20,379 bases of DNA from a virus: the IMG/VR virus record IMGVR_UViG_3300044613_002271, positions 1 through 20,379 of that record. One strand, given 5' to 3'. This document shows, in pieces, positions 7,504-14,390 of this stretch. The notes below the pieces were generated by a model. The model did not search any database. It saw only the letters and a program-made list of their open reading frames with translations, and had not been told where the DNA came from. Every line of letters starts with the position of its first letter. The first letter of the stretch is position 1. A program made the translations under genes and the position numbers.

Positions 7504-7845
7504 TCATGTCGCGGGATAAAAGGACCATTCCGCCGAAAACGTCGCGTAGGTGCCGACCTCGTAGTTCTTCTCGTAGCTTTCGCAGATCCACCCGGTCGAG
7601 ACGTTCGCCGCCGTCACGGCGAGGGTCGTATTCGACCGCAGCTTGCCTGACACCGAGCAGGTTTTCGTCGCCGTAGCGGCCCCGGCTTCAATGAGCGGAG
7701 CGGGGGCGTACTTGCGCTCCGTGTCGCCGAGGACGGTCACATCTTCCTTCGGCGTTGCGCCAGCCGTCTCGATGTTCTTGAGGGAGACGCTCGTCGCGCC
7801 GGCCGGAATGGTCGGCCCGCCGCTGGGAATGGTGGATAGTGGCAT
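7504..7845 (-). CDS. Tail-tube-like beta protein A (113 aa)
   Basis: The 113-residue product begins MPLSTIPSGGPTIPAGATSV and is beta-rich (SVSLKNIETAG, TKTCSVSGKLR, YATFSAEWSFYPAT). It shares size, amino-acid style and ribosome-binding leader with the next gene, suggesting an old duplication. AGGAG lies 8 bases before the ATG. The 55-base gap in front holds no gene, only a GATTC motif right at the end of the previous gene. The probable role is a virion tail protein. It could instead be a small head-tail joining or tail-terminator-associated protein. Confidence 0.6.
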   Translation of the reverse strand: MPLSTIPSGGPTIPAGATSVSLKNIETAGATPKEDVTVLGDTERKYAPAPLIEAGAATATKTCSVSGKLRSNTTLAVTAANVSTGWICESYEKNYEVGTYATFSAEWSFYPAT

Positions 7846-7900
7846 TTAGCCGGCTCCTGTTGTCTGGTGCGATTTTACGGACGGCAGTCGATGCCGAATC

Positions 7901-8314
7901 TCACGCGTCCCAGCGGATCTCGACGGAGAGCTCGACCGTGTAGGTCGGGGTCTCGCGGCCCTCGAGGTAGTCGGGCTGGCCGTCCCGCTCGTCGAGAACC
8001 AGGCAGTGTTCGATATTCGTCCCGTGGGCGGTGCCGGCGAACCGGTGGATCTTGTCGGTGATGTCCTCGGCCAGGTCCCACGCCTCGACGTAGTCGTCGG
8101 CGTAGACCGCCACCAGAAACCGGGCCACCGGGTGGATCTGGTCGGCGGCCGGCGTGTCGTCGAACGCGTCGGCGAGGACTTGCTCGCGGGTCGTGCCCTC
8201 GCGGGCGTAGATCACAAAGGGCGGGTTTTGCGTGCCGGTCATGCCGACCGGCCACGCCGTGCAGGACGTGGCGGCCTCGATCGCTTCCTTCAGCCAGACG
8301 TGCGGCGTGGGCAT
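7901..8314 (-). CDS. Tail completion / tail terminator protein (137 aa)
   Basis: The 137-residue protein follows the gp10-like gene by seven bases and precedes the tail-tube-like genes, the position of the gpU/gp17-type tail completion protein that caps the tube and stops its growth. The sequence has an alpha/beta pattern: an N-terminal helix (VWLKEAIEAATS), strands (PPFVIYAREG, ARFLVAVYADD), a helix (YVEAWDLAEDITDKIHRFAG) and C-terminal strands (ETPTYTVELSVEIRWDA). These fit the fold known for DUF3168-like tail terminators. The assignment rests on order and fold pattern rather than on a diagnostic motif. Confidence 0.65.
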   Translation of the reverse strand: MPTPHVWLKEAIEAATSCTAWPVGMTGTQNPPFVIYAREGTTREQVLADAFDDTPAADQIHPVARFLVAVYADDYVEAWDLAEDITDKIHRFAGTAHGTNIEHCLVLDERDGQPDYLEGRETPTYTVELSVEIRWDA

Positions 8315-8321
8315 GGTGTTC

Positions 8322-8864
8322 CTATCGTGGGGTGACGCCGCCGGCGATGCCTCGCTTCGACATGCCCGGGTTCGCCCCCGAGGCGAGCTCGGCCGCGGCC
8401 TTCTCCAGGGCCTTCGCCATCTCCGCCTGAAGGTTCGCCCCGACGATCCCCTTCGTGGCGGTGTAGGTCTTCTCGACGATCTTCCGCGGCTCGATCCCGC
8501 GGGTCGTGCCGAACTCCAGCCAGATCGCTTTCCGCGACTCGAATCCGAACTTGTAGCCGAGGATCCCGAAGACGGCCCCGTCCTTGTTCCGGCCCTTGTA
8601 ACGGGCGACGAACGTCGCGGCCCGCCGCAGAGCGCCGCCCTTTCGCTTGTAGTTGGTCTTCTGCTCGCCGCGAACGATCGTGGACTTCACGACCCGCGTT
8701 CCGCCCTTCGGCGTGTTCCGCTTCAGGAGCGGGACCGCGGTCTTCCCGGCTCGCTTCATCGCGGCCTGAAGGTGTTTCTTCGCGATGTGCCGGGGGAGCT
8801 CGTTGTATCGCTTCATCAGCGCCCCGATCTCGCCCGAGACGTTATTCCACCCGAGGACGATCAT
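8322..8864 (-). CDS. HK97 gp10-like tail component / head-tail joining protein (180 aa)
   Basis: The start at 8864 (MIVLGWNNVSGEIGALMKRY) is set by an ATGA overlap with the preceding adaptor gene; a longer frame inside that gene is a low-complexity Arg-rich shadow. The protein has the layout of HK97 gp10 family members: an N-terminal helix with basic residues (HIAKKHLQAAMKRAGKTAVP), a 'TP.G.T..L/VK' segment (NTPKGGTRVVKST) and, near residue 125, WLEFGTTRGIEP, close to the family's 'EfGT....P' signature. These proteins act at the head-tail interface or in tail completion. Confidence 0.8.
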   Translation of the reverse strand: MIVLGWNNVSGEIGALMKRYNELPRHIAKKHLQAAMKRAGKTAVPLLKRNTPKGGTRVVKSTIVRGEQKTNYKRKGGALRRAATFVARYKGRNKDGAVFGILGYKFGFESRKAIWLEFGTTRGIEPRKIVEKTYTATKGIVGANLQAEMAKALEKAAAELASGANPGMSKRGIAGGVTPR

Positions 8865-9190
8865 GTCCGCTGCTCCTCGACCGTCAGCTCGAGGTCGTCG
8901 CCGCCGGGGACCTCGACGACCGCGGAGACGTAGAGGAGCCGGTCGCCGCGGCTCGGCCACCGGAGCCGCATGTCGCCGGCCACGTCGTCCCTGTACCGCG
9001 TGTAGACCGTGGCCGTGATGCCGCCTCCGACCTGGCCGCGGCGGGCCTGCTCGGAGTAGGTCGTGGCCTCGTAGGAGCCGAGGATCTTCGCGACGGTCTC
9101 CCAGGTCTCGACCGTGCCGCCGGCGACGTTCCGCGAGCGGACGGGCCGCTCCAGGATGAAGACCTCGCGGTAGCGTCCGGAGGGCCGCAT
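8861..9190 (-). CDS. Head-tail adaptor, HK97 gp7 / SPP1 gp16-like (109 aa)
   Basis: The ATG at 9190 shares its A with the previous stop (TGATG) and gives MRPSGRYREVFILERPVRSR. The body is typical of the small beta-barrel stopper/adaptor family: N-terminal strand 'R..v.ilerp', then GTVETWETVAKILGSYEATT, YSEQARRGQ, TVYTRYRDDV, MRLRWPSRGDRLLYVSAV and a final ELTVEE. Such proteins close the connector after DNA packaging and dock the tail. Length matches the family's usual 100-115 residues. It lies in the canonical order between the gp6-like connector and the gp10-like protein. Confidence 0.8.
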   Translation of the reverse strand: MRPSGRYREVFILERPVRSRNVAGGTVETWETVAKILGSYEATTYSEQARRGQVGGGITATVYTRYRDDVAGDMRLRWPSRGDRLLYVSAVVEVPGGDDLELTVEEQRT

Positions 9191-9750
9191 CACCAGCCCC
9201 CGTTCCACGAGGAGGCCGCGAGCAGGGCCTCGAACGCGTGGGGCAGCTCGCCGCCGCCCTCGGTGTTCAGGACGCCGCGGTTCTCGAACTGGTGGTTGAC
9301 GTAGGCCAGGATCGCCGAGCGGATCATCGGCTCGATCTGGGAGCCCGGGGCCGCCCCGGCCCAGTAGGTGACGACGACCTTCTCGTTCGTGGCCGTGTCG
9401 AGCGTCAGCGTCGCCGGAAACGCGTCCTGGTCGACCTCGTAGTCGGCGGCCGCCAGGGCGACGCCGGCGACCGTCACCGCGATCGGGTAGGTCGCCGAGA
9501 TCAGCACGGGCGGGGCCGGGAGGTGCAGCACGCTACCGCCGGCCTGCCAGGTCGCGCGGTACTGGGTCGCGACGAGCGTCACGGAGAGCCGGCTTTCGAC
9601 GAGCCGGCGGGCCGCGGCGATCTTGTCGAGAAGGAACCGGTCGAACTCCGTCACGTCCGCGAGCATGCCGCACTGGGCCTTCGCGTCGCTCAACGAGACC
9701 GGCTCGACGGAGGGCCACTGGAGGACGCGGGTCGTGTCGGGCTTCGCCAT
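9190..9750 (-). CDS. Head-tail connector, gp6-like (186 aa)
   Basis: The product has the head-tail connector pattern: VEPVSLSDAKAQCGMLADVT near residue 15, then FDRFLLDKIAAARRLVESRL, an aromatic strand YRATW, and later strands ending VVVTYWAG. The motif 'sl.eak.hl......d.~l..li.aAr..vE...g..l' is characteristic of phage gp6-like connectors that ring the portal. Residues 145-186 form an extra helix (EPMIRSAILAYVNHQFENRG), also usual. GGAGGGAACG precedes the ATG. The gene follows the capsid gene across a gap holding a strong hairpin. Confidence 0.82.
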   Translation of the reverse strand: MAKPDTTRVLQWPSVEPVSLSDAKAQCGMLADVTEFDRFLLDKIAAARRLVESRLSVTLVATQYRATWQAGGSVLHLPAPPVLISATYPIAVTVAGVALAAADYEVDQDAFPATLTLDTATNEKVVVTYWAGAAPGSQIEPMIRSAILAYVNHQFENRGVLNTEGGGELPHAFEALLAASSWNGGW

Positions 9751-9772
9751 CGTTCCCTCCGGATGGACAGAA

Positions 9773-9804
9773 GGCCGGGGCCGGCATCCCTGCCAGCCCC
9801 GGCC
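9773..9804 (-). terminator. Strong hairpin after the capsid gene
   Basis: Two 14-base arms (9773-9786 and 9791-9804) pair fully, with one G-T wobble, around a 4-base loop. It lies 24 bases past the capsid stop in the minus-strand transcript. No U-run follows, so it is either a weak terminator/attenuator or a 3' stabiliser that raises capsid mRNA over the downstream connector genes. Structure is seen; role is inferred. Confidence 0.6.
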
Positions 9805-9828
9805 CCTGAAGAATCACGATCCGACCGA

Positions 9829-11052
9829 TCAGGAGGCGGCCTTCGCGAGCCGGGCGACGAACTCGGGGGCGTGGTTCGCCACGCCGAACCGGGTGTTCGC
9901 GACGTACAGGACCTGCCGGTTCCGCATCAGGACTTCGCGGCCCGCCTCGATCTCGAGGCCGGTGTCCTTCAGGCCCACCGCGGTCGACATCGCGTAGTCG
10001 CCGTAGAGGGCCAGCGTGGTGGCGGGGAGGCCCTTCACGATGTAGACCGGGGCACCGAACACCGTGGGAACCACGCGGCCGCCGCCGACCGTGAGGGTCG
10101 TCTGCTGCGAGCTCCAGATCTTCATGAGGTCGACGTAGCCGGCCCGCGAGCAGACCCACGAGCTGGTCCCCATCACGGTCTCGTCGACCTTGCCGACCAC
10201 GTCGGCGAGGTTCGCGAGGGTCGTCGCGGCGTTGGCCGCGACGGTGATGGTGTTCCCGGCCGCGACCGCACCGGCGAGGCCGGTCACGGTCGGGTTCGAG
10301 GCCTGGCCCGCGAGCCAGAGGGCGTCGAACCGCTGGGCGTAGGCGAGCGAGAACCGCTCGGCCACGAGGCCCGCGATGTCGAGCGGGCTGTCCTCGATCA
10401 GCGAGCGACTGATCGCGACGGAGGCCCGGATCTCGTGCATCGTCAGGCTCGCGACCGAGGACACGAAGTCCTGATCGGTCGTCGGCGTGCCCTCGGCCAC
10501 GATCGCCGCGGTGGCGTCGCCGACCTTCGGAAAATCGATCTTTTGGCCGCGGGGCCGGACGACCGTCGCGAGCTGGAGGGCGACCGAGGCGTACTGGAGC
10601 CGGTTGACGATCGCGTTGTACAACTCGGTGTAGACGTACTCGGCCCCGATGCCGTTGTAGGTCGGCGAGGTCTCGCCCATCGCCCGGACTTCGCCGGTGC
10701 CGACGGCCTTCAGGTACTCGCCGACGGCCTGGGCCGCCTTCCGCGAGCTGAAGAGCTTCACGCCCGAGCGAACGTCGGGGGTCTTGCCCTCGGGCTCGTC
10801 GGCCGTCTCGGGCTTCGGCGAGCTGGGCGCGGTGCCCGTCACGGCCCGCAGGCTCGCGAGCCGGTCGTCGAGGGCCCGCTCCGCGGCGGATTCCTTGCCG
10901 ATGTTGTCGGCCTTCTCGCCGAGGGCGGCGAGCCGCTCCTCGATCCGGGTCCGCTCGGCGTCGTCGGCCGGCTCGAGGGCCCGGAGGCTCGTGATCTCGG
11001 CGGCGACCTTGGCGGCTTCGTCCTGGAGGCGGGCGAGCTTCGGCGACGGCAT
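9829..11052 (-). CDS. Major capsid protein, HK97 fold, with N-terminal delta domain (407 aa)
   Basis: I chose the ATG at 11052 (MPSPKLARLQDEAAKVAAEI), which has AAGGG a few bases upstream; a GTG at 11097 would add 15 residues. Residues 1-75 form a charged coiled coil, the scaffolding delta domain normally cut off by the prohead protease. A Ser/Pro/Glu linker follows, then the capsid body with VVRPRGQKIDFPKV, AAIVAEGTPTTDQDF and SVAISRSLIEDSPLDI, typical of HK97-fold capsids. Near the end, VFGAPVYIVKGLPATT and YGDYAMSTAVG match the family's 'llG.PV......P......~GDf' block. It forms the icosahedral shell. It is unusually far from its protease gene (4.5 kb). Confidence 0.92.
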   Translation of the reverse strand: MPSPKLARLQDEAAKVAAEITSLRALEPADDAERTRIEERLAALGEKADNIGKESAAERALDDRLASLRAVTGTAPSSPKPETADEPEGKTPDVRSGVKLFSSRKAAQAVGEYLKAVGTGEVRAMGETSPTYNGIGAEYVYTELYNAIVNRLQYASVALQLATVVRPRGQKIDFPKVGDATAAIVAEGTPTTDQDFVSSVASLTMHEIRASVAISRSLIEDSPLDIAGLVAERFSLAYAQRFDALWLAGQASNPTVTGLAGAVAAGNTITVAANAATTLANLADVVGKVDETVMGTSSWVCSRAGYVDLMKIWSSQQTTLTVGGGRVVPTVFGAPVYIVKGLPATTLALYGDYAMSTAVGLKDTGLEIEAGREVLMRNRQVLYVANTRFGVANHAPEFVARLAKAAS

Positions 11053-11112
11053 GGGGAGTCCCTTCGTGTTCGTGGCGGTGTCCTTACCGCTCGTCACGAT
11101 ATGACCGCCCGC

Positions 11113-11132
11113 CGCGGCAGAATCTCGCCGCG
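11113..11132 (-). promoter_or_regulatory. Small hairpin with GAGATTCT loop upstream of the capsid gene
   Basis: In the gap before the capsid gene the minus strand reads CGCGGC, GAGATTCT, GCCGCG: a 6-base stem with an 8-base loop. The loop and right arm belong to the 13-base sequence shared with the gap before the portal gene. It may act in mRNA processing, translation or regulator binding; no activity can be shown. Confidence 0.4.
11115..11127. repeat. 13-base gap repeat, copy upstream of the capsid gene
   Basis: The sequence cggcagaatctcg is identical to that at 18233-18245. Both copies lie in rare non-coding gaps immediately upstream of head-protein genes whose products begin MPSP. The minus-strand reading is CGAGATTCTGCCG. 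Confidence 0.5.
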
Positions 11133-11148
11133 TTCTACGGTAGGACGA

Positions 11149-11448
11149 TCAGCGGTCCGGCTCGGCCGCGCCGATACGCGAGATGATCTCGCGCTGCCCG
11201 GCCGCGATCTCCTGGAGCGTCTCGGCCTGGCGGCCCTGGGTCTCGGCCAGCGAGCGGAGTGTCTCGCTCGTCGTCTTCAGGTACTCGGTGTGCGACTCCA
11301 CGACCGGCACGACAACGGTGTCGTGGAGCGTGGCCGAGGCCGACCAGAACATCCAGAGAATCACCGCCAGCACGCCGGCCGGGATGCCGATCGTGTTCAG
11401 GAGCGCACCGGTGGGCCCGAGGGCCTCGATCAGTTCGGACCGCGTCAC
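11149..11448 (-). CDS. Single-pass membrane protein with coiled coil (99 aa)
   Basis: A GTG overlaps the stop of the previous gene (GTGA), giving a 99-residue protein. A hydrophobic segment at about residues 19-37 (TIGIPAGVLAVILWMFW) is followed by a Leu/Glu/Gln-rich amphipathic stretch from 45 to 93 that looks like a coiled coil. A short N-terminus, one membrane span and a long coiled coil outside resemble holin-accessory or spanin-type lysis proteins, but no family motif was recognised. It is the last gene of the cassette between protease and capsid, and the third membrane or secreted product in a row. Confidence 0.68.
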   Translation of the reverse strand: MTRSELIEALGPTGALLNTIGIPAGVLAVILWMFWSASATLHDTVVVPVVESHTEYLKTTSETLRSLAETQGRQAETLQEIAAGQREIISRIGAAEPDR

Positions 11449-11780
11449 GTTTCGCTCCTGCTGTTCAGCCACCGGATCACCAGGGCCTGGACGATCGCCG
11501 AGATCGCCCAGACGAGGACGAGCGTCGTGAAGGCCATCCCGCAGTTTTCGGCGTAGACGGCCCGGACCCGCTCCTCGATCCGCCGGCGGATGCCGCCGGG
11601 GGCCGGGATCCCGTCGGGGCCGGCGGCCCGGAGCTCGCCCTCCATGGCCGCGATCTGCGACAGGGCGACCCGGACGATCGCGTCGCACCGCTTCCGGCCC
11701 AGGAGCCGCCGCCGCATCGGCCGATCGCCGAGGGCCCGCCAGACGGCCTCGCGGGCCTGGTCGAGCTCGAGGGGCGTCAT
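11445..11780 (-). CDS. Small protein with C-terminal membrane anchor (111 aa)
   Basis: The ATG overlaps the stop of the trypsin-like gene (ATGA). The 111-residue product has a basic helical N-terminal part (MRRRLLGRKR at residues 22-31), a middle with RIEERVRAVYAENCG, and one C-terminal hydrophobic segment at residues 82-103 (MAFTTLVLVWAISAIVQALV), ending with a short charged tail. It would sit in the inner membrane with most of the chain in the cytoplasm. It pairs with the next gene, whose product has an N-terminal span, and both adjoin a secreted protease. A holin or antiholin role is possible but unproven. Confidence 0.66.
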   Translation of the reverse strand: MTPLELDQAREAVWRALGDRPMRRRLLGRKRCDAIVRVALSQIAAMEGELRAAGPDGIPAPGGIRRRIEERVRAVYAENCGMAFTTLVLVWAISAIVQALVIRWLNSRSET

Positions 11781-12601
11781 CGCGAGGCCTCGCAGACCGA
11801 GCACGCCGCGCGGGGGCCGGCGACCGTCGAGAGGAACGCGGCGACCCGGGTCGAGCAGGATCCGATCGTCCGGCCCTCGCGCTCGCCGAACAGCACGCCG
11901 GCGAGCTCGCCCTCGGCGTTGAACATCGGGCCCCCGGAGTCGCCCTGGCGGGCGGTGCCCTTCATCTCGACGAACTGCCGGGGGTGGGACTTCGTGGGCG
12001 AGAGGTAGTCGGTGACCGGCCCGGTCTGCTCGAGGTACTTCCCCGGGCCATAGCCGGCGATCGTGATCGGGTCGCCGAGCCGGGGCGCGGTGGCGGCGAT
12101 CGTCACCGGCGCGGCCTTCGGCCTGACGACTGACAGGGCCGCGAGGTCCCACGCGTCATCCCACGCGACGACCGTCCCCTTCGAGGTCGTGCCGTCGGGC
12201 CACGAGACCATGATCCCCTGCCGGTGGGTCCGGGCGACGTGCCAGTTCGTGAGGACGATCCCGGTCGAGCCGCTCGCCTGGACGAGGACGCCGGACCCGT
12301 AGATCCGGCTCGGGCCGTCGGCGGCCGCGATCCGGCAGACCACGGGCCGGGGGCGGCCGCGGGCGGGGGCCGCGGGGGCCGACTCGGCGGCGGCGACGAC
12401 ATCGGCGGAGGCCCGGCAGACCGCCCCCGCCGGGGGCGGCGGCGGAGCCGGGGGCGGATCCGCGACGGTGCCCGAGCCGCAGCACACCGGGCACGGGTAG
12501 TGCATCGGGCCCGGGCCGACCAGGCGGTCGCCCTGGCAGTTGTCACAGTCGGCCGCGAGGGCCGCACCGGCGAGGGTCAGCCAGACGAGTAGGGATCGCA
12601 T
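11777..12601 (-). CDS. Secreted trypsin-like serine protease with DnaJ-like cysteine region (274 aa)
   Basis: A signal peptide is clear (MRSLLVWLTLAGAALAA, cleaved near residue 17), so the enzyme acts outside the inner membrane. Residues 19-45 hold CDNCQGD and CPVCCGSG, resembling half of a DnaJ CxxCxGxG zinc finger; then comes a Pro/Ala linker. The trypsin-fold domain spans about residues 85-260 with the full triad: H121 in LTNWHVA, D152 in AWDLAAL and S222 in GDSGGP. It resembles HtrA/S1C-type proteases but no PDZ domain follows. It sits between a papain-like peptidase and two membrane proteins. The substrate is unknown; host envelope proteins or virion proteins are both possible. Confidence 0.85.
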   Translation of the reverse strand: MRSLLVWLTLAGAALAADCDNCQGDRLVGPGPMHYPCPVCCGSGTVADPPPAPPPPPAGAVCRASADVVAAAESAPAAPARGRPRPVVCRIAAADGPSRIYGSGVLVQASGSTGIVLTNWHVARTHRQGIMVSWPDGTTSKGTVVAWDDAWDLAALSVVRPKAAPVTIAATAPRLGDPITIAGYGPGKYLEQTGPVTDYLSPTKSHPRQFVEMKGTARQGDSGGPMFNAEGELAGVLFGEREGRTIGSCSTRVAAFLSTVAGPRAACSVCEASR

Positions 12602-12604
12602 CGG

Positions 12605-13480
12605 TCATCCGGCGGGCCGGCTCCAGTCGTCGGGGAGGGTCATGGAGGCGATCGCGAACGAGCCCTTCCACGCCGAGCGGGCGGTCCGCTCGGAGTCGAA
12701 CCGGGTCACGTCATAGGAGTCCGGGTAGGCCATGAGCCGTTGATCGGCGATCCACCGCGCCCACGGCACGGCATGCCCGCGGCGGCCGACGCTCACGACG
12801 AGCCCATGTAGGACGCAGCACACCGCCTCCTCGTAGGACTTCGGGAAGATCACCTCGAGGGGCCGGAAGTGTCGGGCGGTCTCCTGCCAGCCGTCGGGGA
12901 ACCGCGAGACGGAGACCCACGGCCCGCCCGACTGGTTCGCGTTGCCGCGGCCGCTCGTGCCCTGGAGGACGTGAGGGAGCCCGTACTCGCGCGGCTGCAG
13001 CCGGTCGGGGAGCATGCCGCGACGGACCGCGATCTCCAGGACCTGGCGGACGTTCGCGCCACCCCACTGCCCGGGGTTCGCTTCGGCATAGACGGAGAGC
13101 GGCGACAGCCAGACCGACCCGTAGACGGTGGACTCGGGGTAGCGGTAGCCGGCCCGGGGCCCGTCGCGGAACGACACGCCCCGCGCGCGGTTCCGCGCGG
13201 CCTCGGCGTTCGCCCGTAGGGAGTGACAGGTACACTCGTGGGTCGGGTTCTGGTTCGTGTACCGGTCGATGTAGTTCAGCCCCCAGAGGCCGTGCCGATC
13301 GTTGTCGGCGGCGCGGTCGGCCCAGTCCTCGGGCTCGATCCACATCGCGTCCGGGAACTCGCGGGCCGCGTCGCCGCAGGCATCGCGGAGAGCGTCGGTC
13401 GTGTCCTCGGCCGCCAGGTGGTCGGGGTAGCCGTCGTGTTCGTCCGGGAACACGTCGATCAGCCGCGGGTCGATCGTCAT
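12605..13480 (-). CDS. Papain-like (C1-type) cysteine peptidase (291 aa)
   Basis: The ATG at 13480 overlaps the previous stop (ATGA); the longer frame upstream is spurious. The papain layout is recognisable: Q77 followed six residues later by C83 in NQNPTHECTCHS, the same spacing as papain Gln19-Cys25; then WLSPLSVYAEAN and WGGANVRQVLEIAVRRGMLP, matching the papain 'LS.q.lvdc...GG....A..y....Gi' region; then H236 in RRGHAVPW. The third catalytic position may be D254-S255 in YPDSYD rather than the usual Asn-Ser. There is no signal peptide. It could process virion proteins or assist lysis. Activity is not certain because the Asn is replaced. Confidence 0.7.
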   Translation of the reverse strand: MTIDPRLIDVFPDEHDGYPDHLAAEDTTDALRDACGDAAREFPDAMWIEPEDWADRAADNDRHGLWGLNYIDRYTNQNPTHECTCHSLRANAEAARNRARGVSFRDGPRAGYRYPESTVYGSVWLSPLSVYAEANPGQWGGANVRQVLEIAVRRGMLPDRLQPREYGLPHVLQGTSGRGNANQSGGPWVSVSRFPDGWQETARHFRPLEVIFPKSYEEAVCCVLHGLVVSVGRRGHAVPWARWIADQRLMAYPDSYDVTRFDSERTARSAWKGSFAIASMTLPDDWSRPAG

Positions 13481-13872
13481 GGAACGGCCCTCACGATCTG
13501 CTCGGCGTCGTCTGGGGCCTTCACGATCGCGAGGACCGTCGAGCCCGACAGGACGACAAGGGCCGGCAGGCCGTCGGCCTTCGCGGCCGCGACCGCCTGG
13601 CGGAACTGCTCGGGGATCGTGCCGGCCCCGTTGGTGGTGTCGGCCTCGAGGAGCGTCGCGACGATCTGCCGCTCCCGGTTGAGCCGGTTCAGGCCGACCG
13701 TGACGCCGACCGGGACCGCGGTGTGGTCCTTCTCGTAGACGTAGACGGCCGCCGTCGCCGGGCCGGGGGCGGGCGCGGTGATCGACGGGACCGTGGGCCA
13801 CGGGATCGCGGGGAGCGGCGGTAGACCGCCGAGCAGGACGAGCCCGGCGGCGAGCAGGACGAAGGGCCTCAC
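13477..13872 (-). CDS. Secreted protein of unknown function (131 aa)
   Basis: It starts at a GTG overlapping the preceding stop (GTGA). The N-terminus RPFVLLAAGLVLLGGLPPLP looks like a signal peptide or anchor, followed by a Pro-rich spacer. The mature part alternates strands and helices: AAVYVYEKDH, a helix LNRERQIVATLLEAD, a helix IPEQFRQAVAAAKADG, a strand LPALVVLSGSTVLAIVKAPD and a final helix. This order is compatible with a thioredoxin-like fold with Pro before the strand, but there is no CxxC motif, so redox activity is unlikely. It is encoded just before the papain-like peptidase (ATGA overlap). Confidence 0.65.
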   Translation of the reverse strand: MRPFVLLAAGLVLLGGLPPLPAIPWPTVPSITAPAPGPATAAVYVYEKDHTAVPVGVTVGLNRLNRERQIVATLLEADTTNGAGTIPEQFRQAVAAAKADGLPALVVLSGSTVLAIVKAPDDAEQIVRAVP

Positions 13873-14108
13873 GCGCGGGTCTCCGGCTTCAGGAGCTCGG
13901 CGTGGAGCTGAAGGGCGATCGCGACGGCCTCGGTCTTCCCCTGGGCCCGGAGCCGGGTCGCGAGGTCCGACACGATCCGAACGTCGTCGGTCGGGATCGC
14001 CGAGCCGGTGCCGAAGACCCTCAGGCCGCGGACCTTCTGGGCGAGCAGGAACAGGGCATACGCGACGAGGGCGATTCCCACGGCGTACTGGACGTAGACG
14101 AAACTCAC
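13869..14108 (-). CDS. Small membrane protein (79 aa)
   Basis: The GTG at 14108 overlaps the previous stop (GTGA) and starts VSFVYVQYAVGIALVAYALF; residues 5-23 form one membrane span. A short basic loop follows (QKVRGLRV), and the C-terminal half is a helical cytoplasmic domain (DVRIVSDLATRLRAQGKTEA, then ALQLHAELLK). The size and N-terminal span would fit a holin or an anchor for a partner, but no family was recognised. The longer upstream frame is Arg-rich low-complexity shadow and was dropped. Confidence 0.65.
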   Translation of the reverse strand: MSFVYVQYAVGIALVAYALFLLAQKVRGLRVFGTGSAIPTDDVRIVSDLATRLRAQGKTEAVAIALQLHAELLKPETRA

Positions 14109-14389
14109 GATGTGGGCTCCTCGGGTAGGGAATCGGCGATGGTGTCCGCGATCGCGACGGTCTCGCGGACGAGCTCGACGCCTTCGGGCGTTCGCAGCAC
14201 GGCGGAGAGCCGGGCGGCGAGGCGGTCGTCGAATCGGCTCGCGGTCTTCTCGGCGACCCACTCCAGGAGGTCGCCGATGATCACGGCCCGCTCCCTCGCG
14301 TCGAGCGTGGTCGAGAGCCGCCGCAGGTAGCCGAGCAGGGGCGACCACGCGTGCAGGAGCCGGAGCTGATCGACGATCGGGAGGGGCAT
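14105..14389 (-). CDS. Small helical protein of unknown function (94 aa)
   Basis: The sequence GGGAGGTGA directly before the ATG combines a ribosome-binding site with the stop of the previous gene, which decides the start. The 94-residue product is entirely helical in pattern (MPLPIVDQLRLLHAWSPLLG, ERAVIIGDLLEWVAEKTASR, then a C-terminal acidic helix). It has no membrane span, cysteines or metal motif. It lies between two membrane-prone small proteins in a coupled cassette, so a cytoplasmic partner of one of them is plausible. Function is unknown. Confidence 0.62.
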   Translation of the reverse strand: MPLPIVDQLRLLHAWSPLLGYLRRLSTTLDARERAVIIGDLLEWVAEKTASRFDDRLAARLSAVLRTPEGVELVRETVAIADTIADSLPEEPTS

Positions 14390-14390
14390 G

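Noticed and set aside
11053-11097. GTG start adding 15 residues to the capsid protein
   Set aside because: It is possible, but the ATG at 11052 has a better-placed AAGGG and begins the coiled-coil delta domain cleanly.
9238-11556. 772-codon plus-strand open frame opposite the capsid gene
   Set aside because: It is a composition artefact with an Arg/Gly/Asp-rich translation, lying opposite well-supported capsid and connector genes.
13481-13801. N-terminal extension of the papain-like peptidase frame
   Set aside because: It lies wholly within the secreted 131-residue gene and is Arg/Gly/Pro-rich; an ATGA overlap at 13480 gives a better start.
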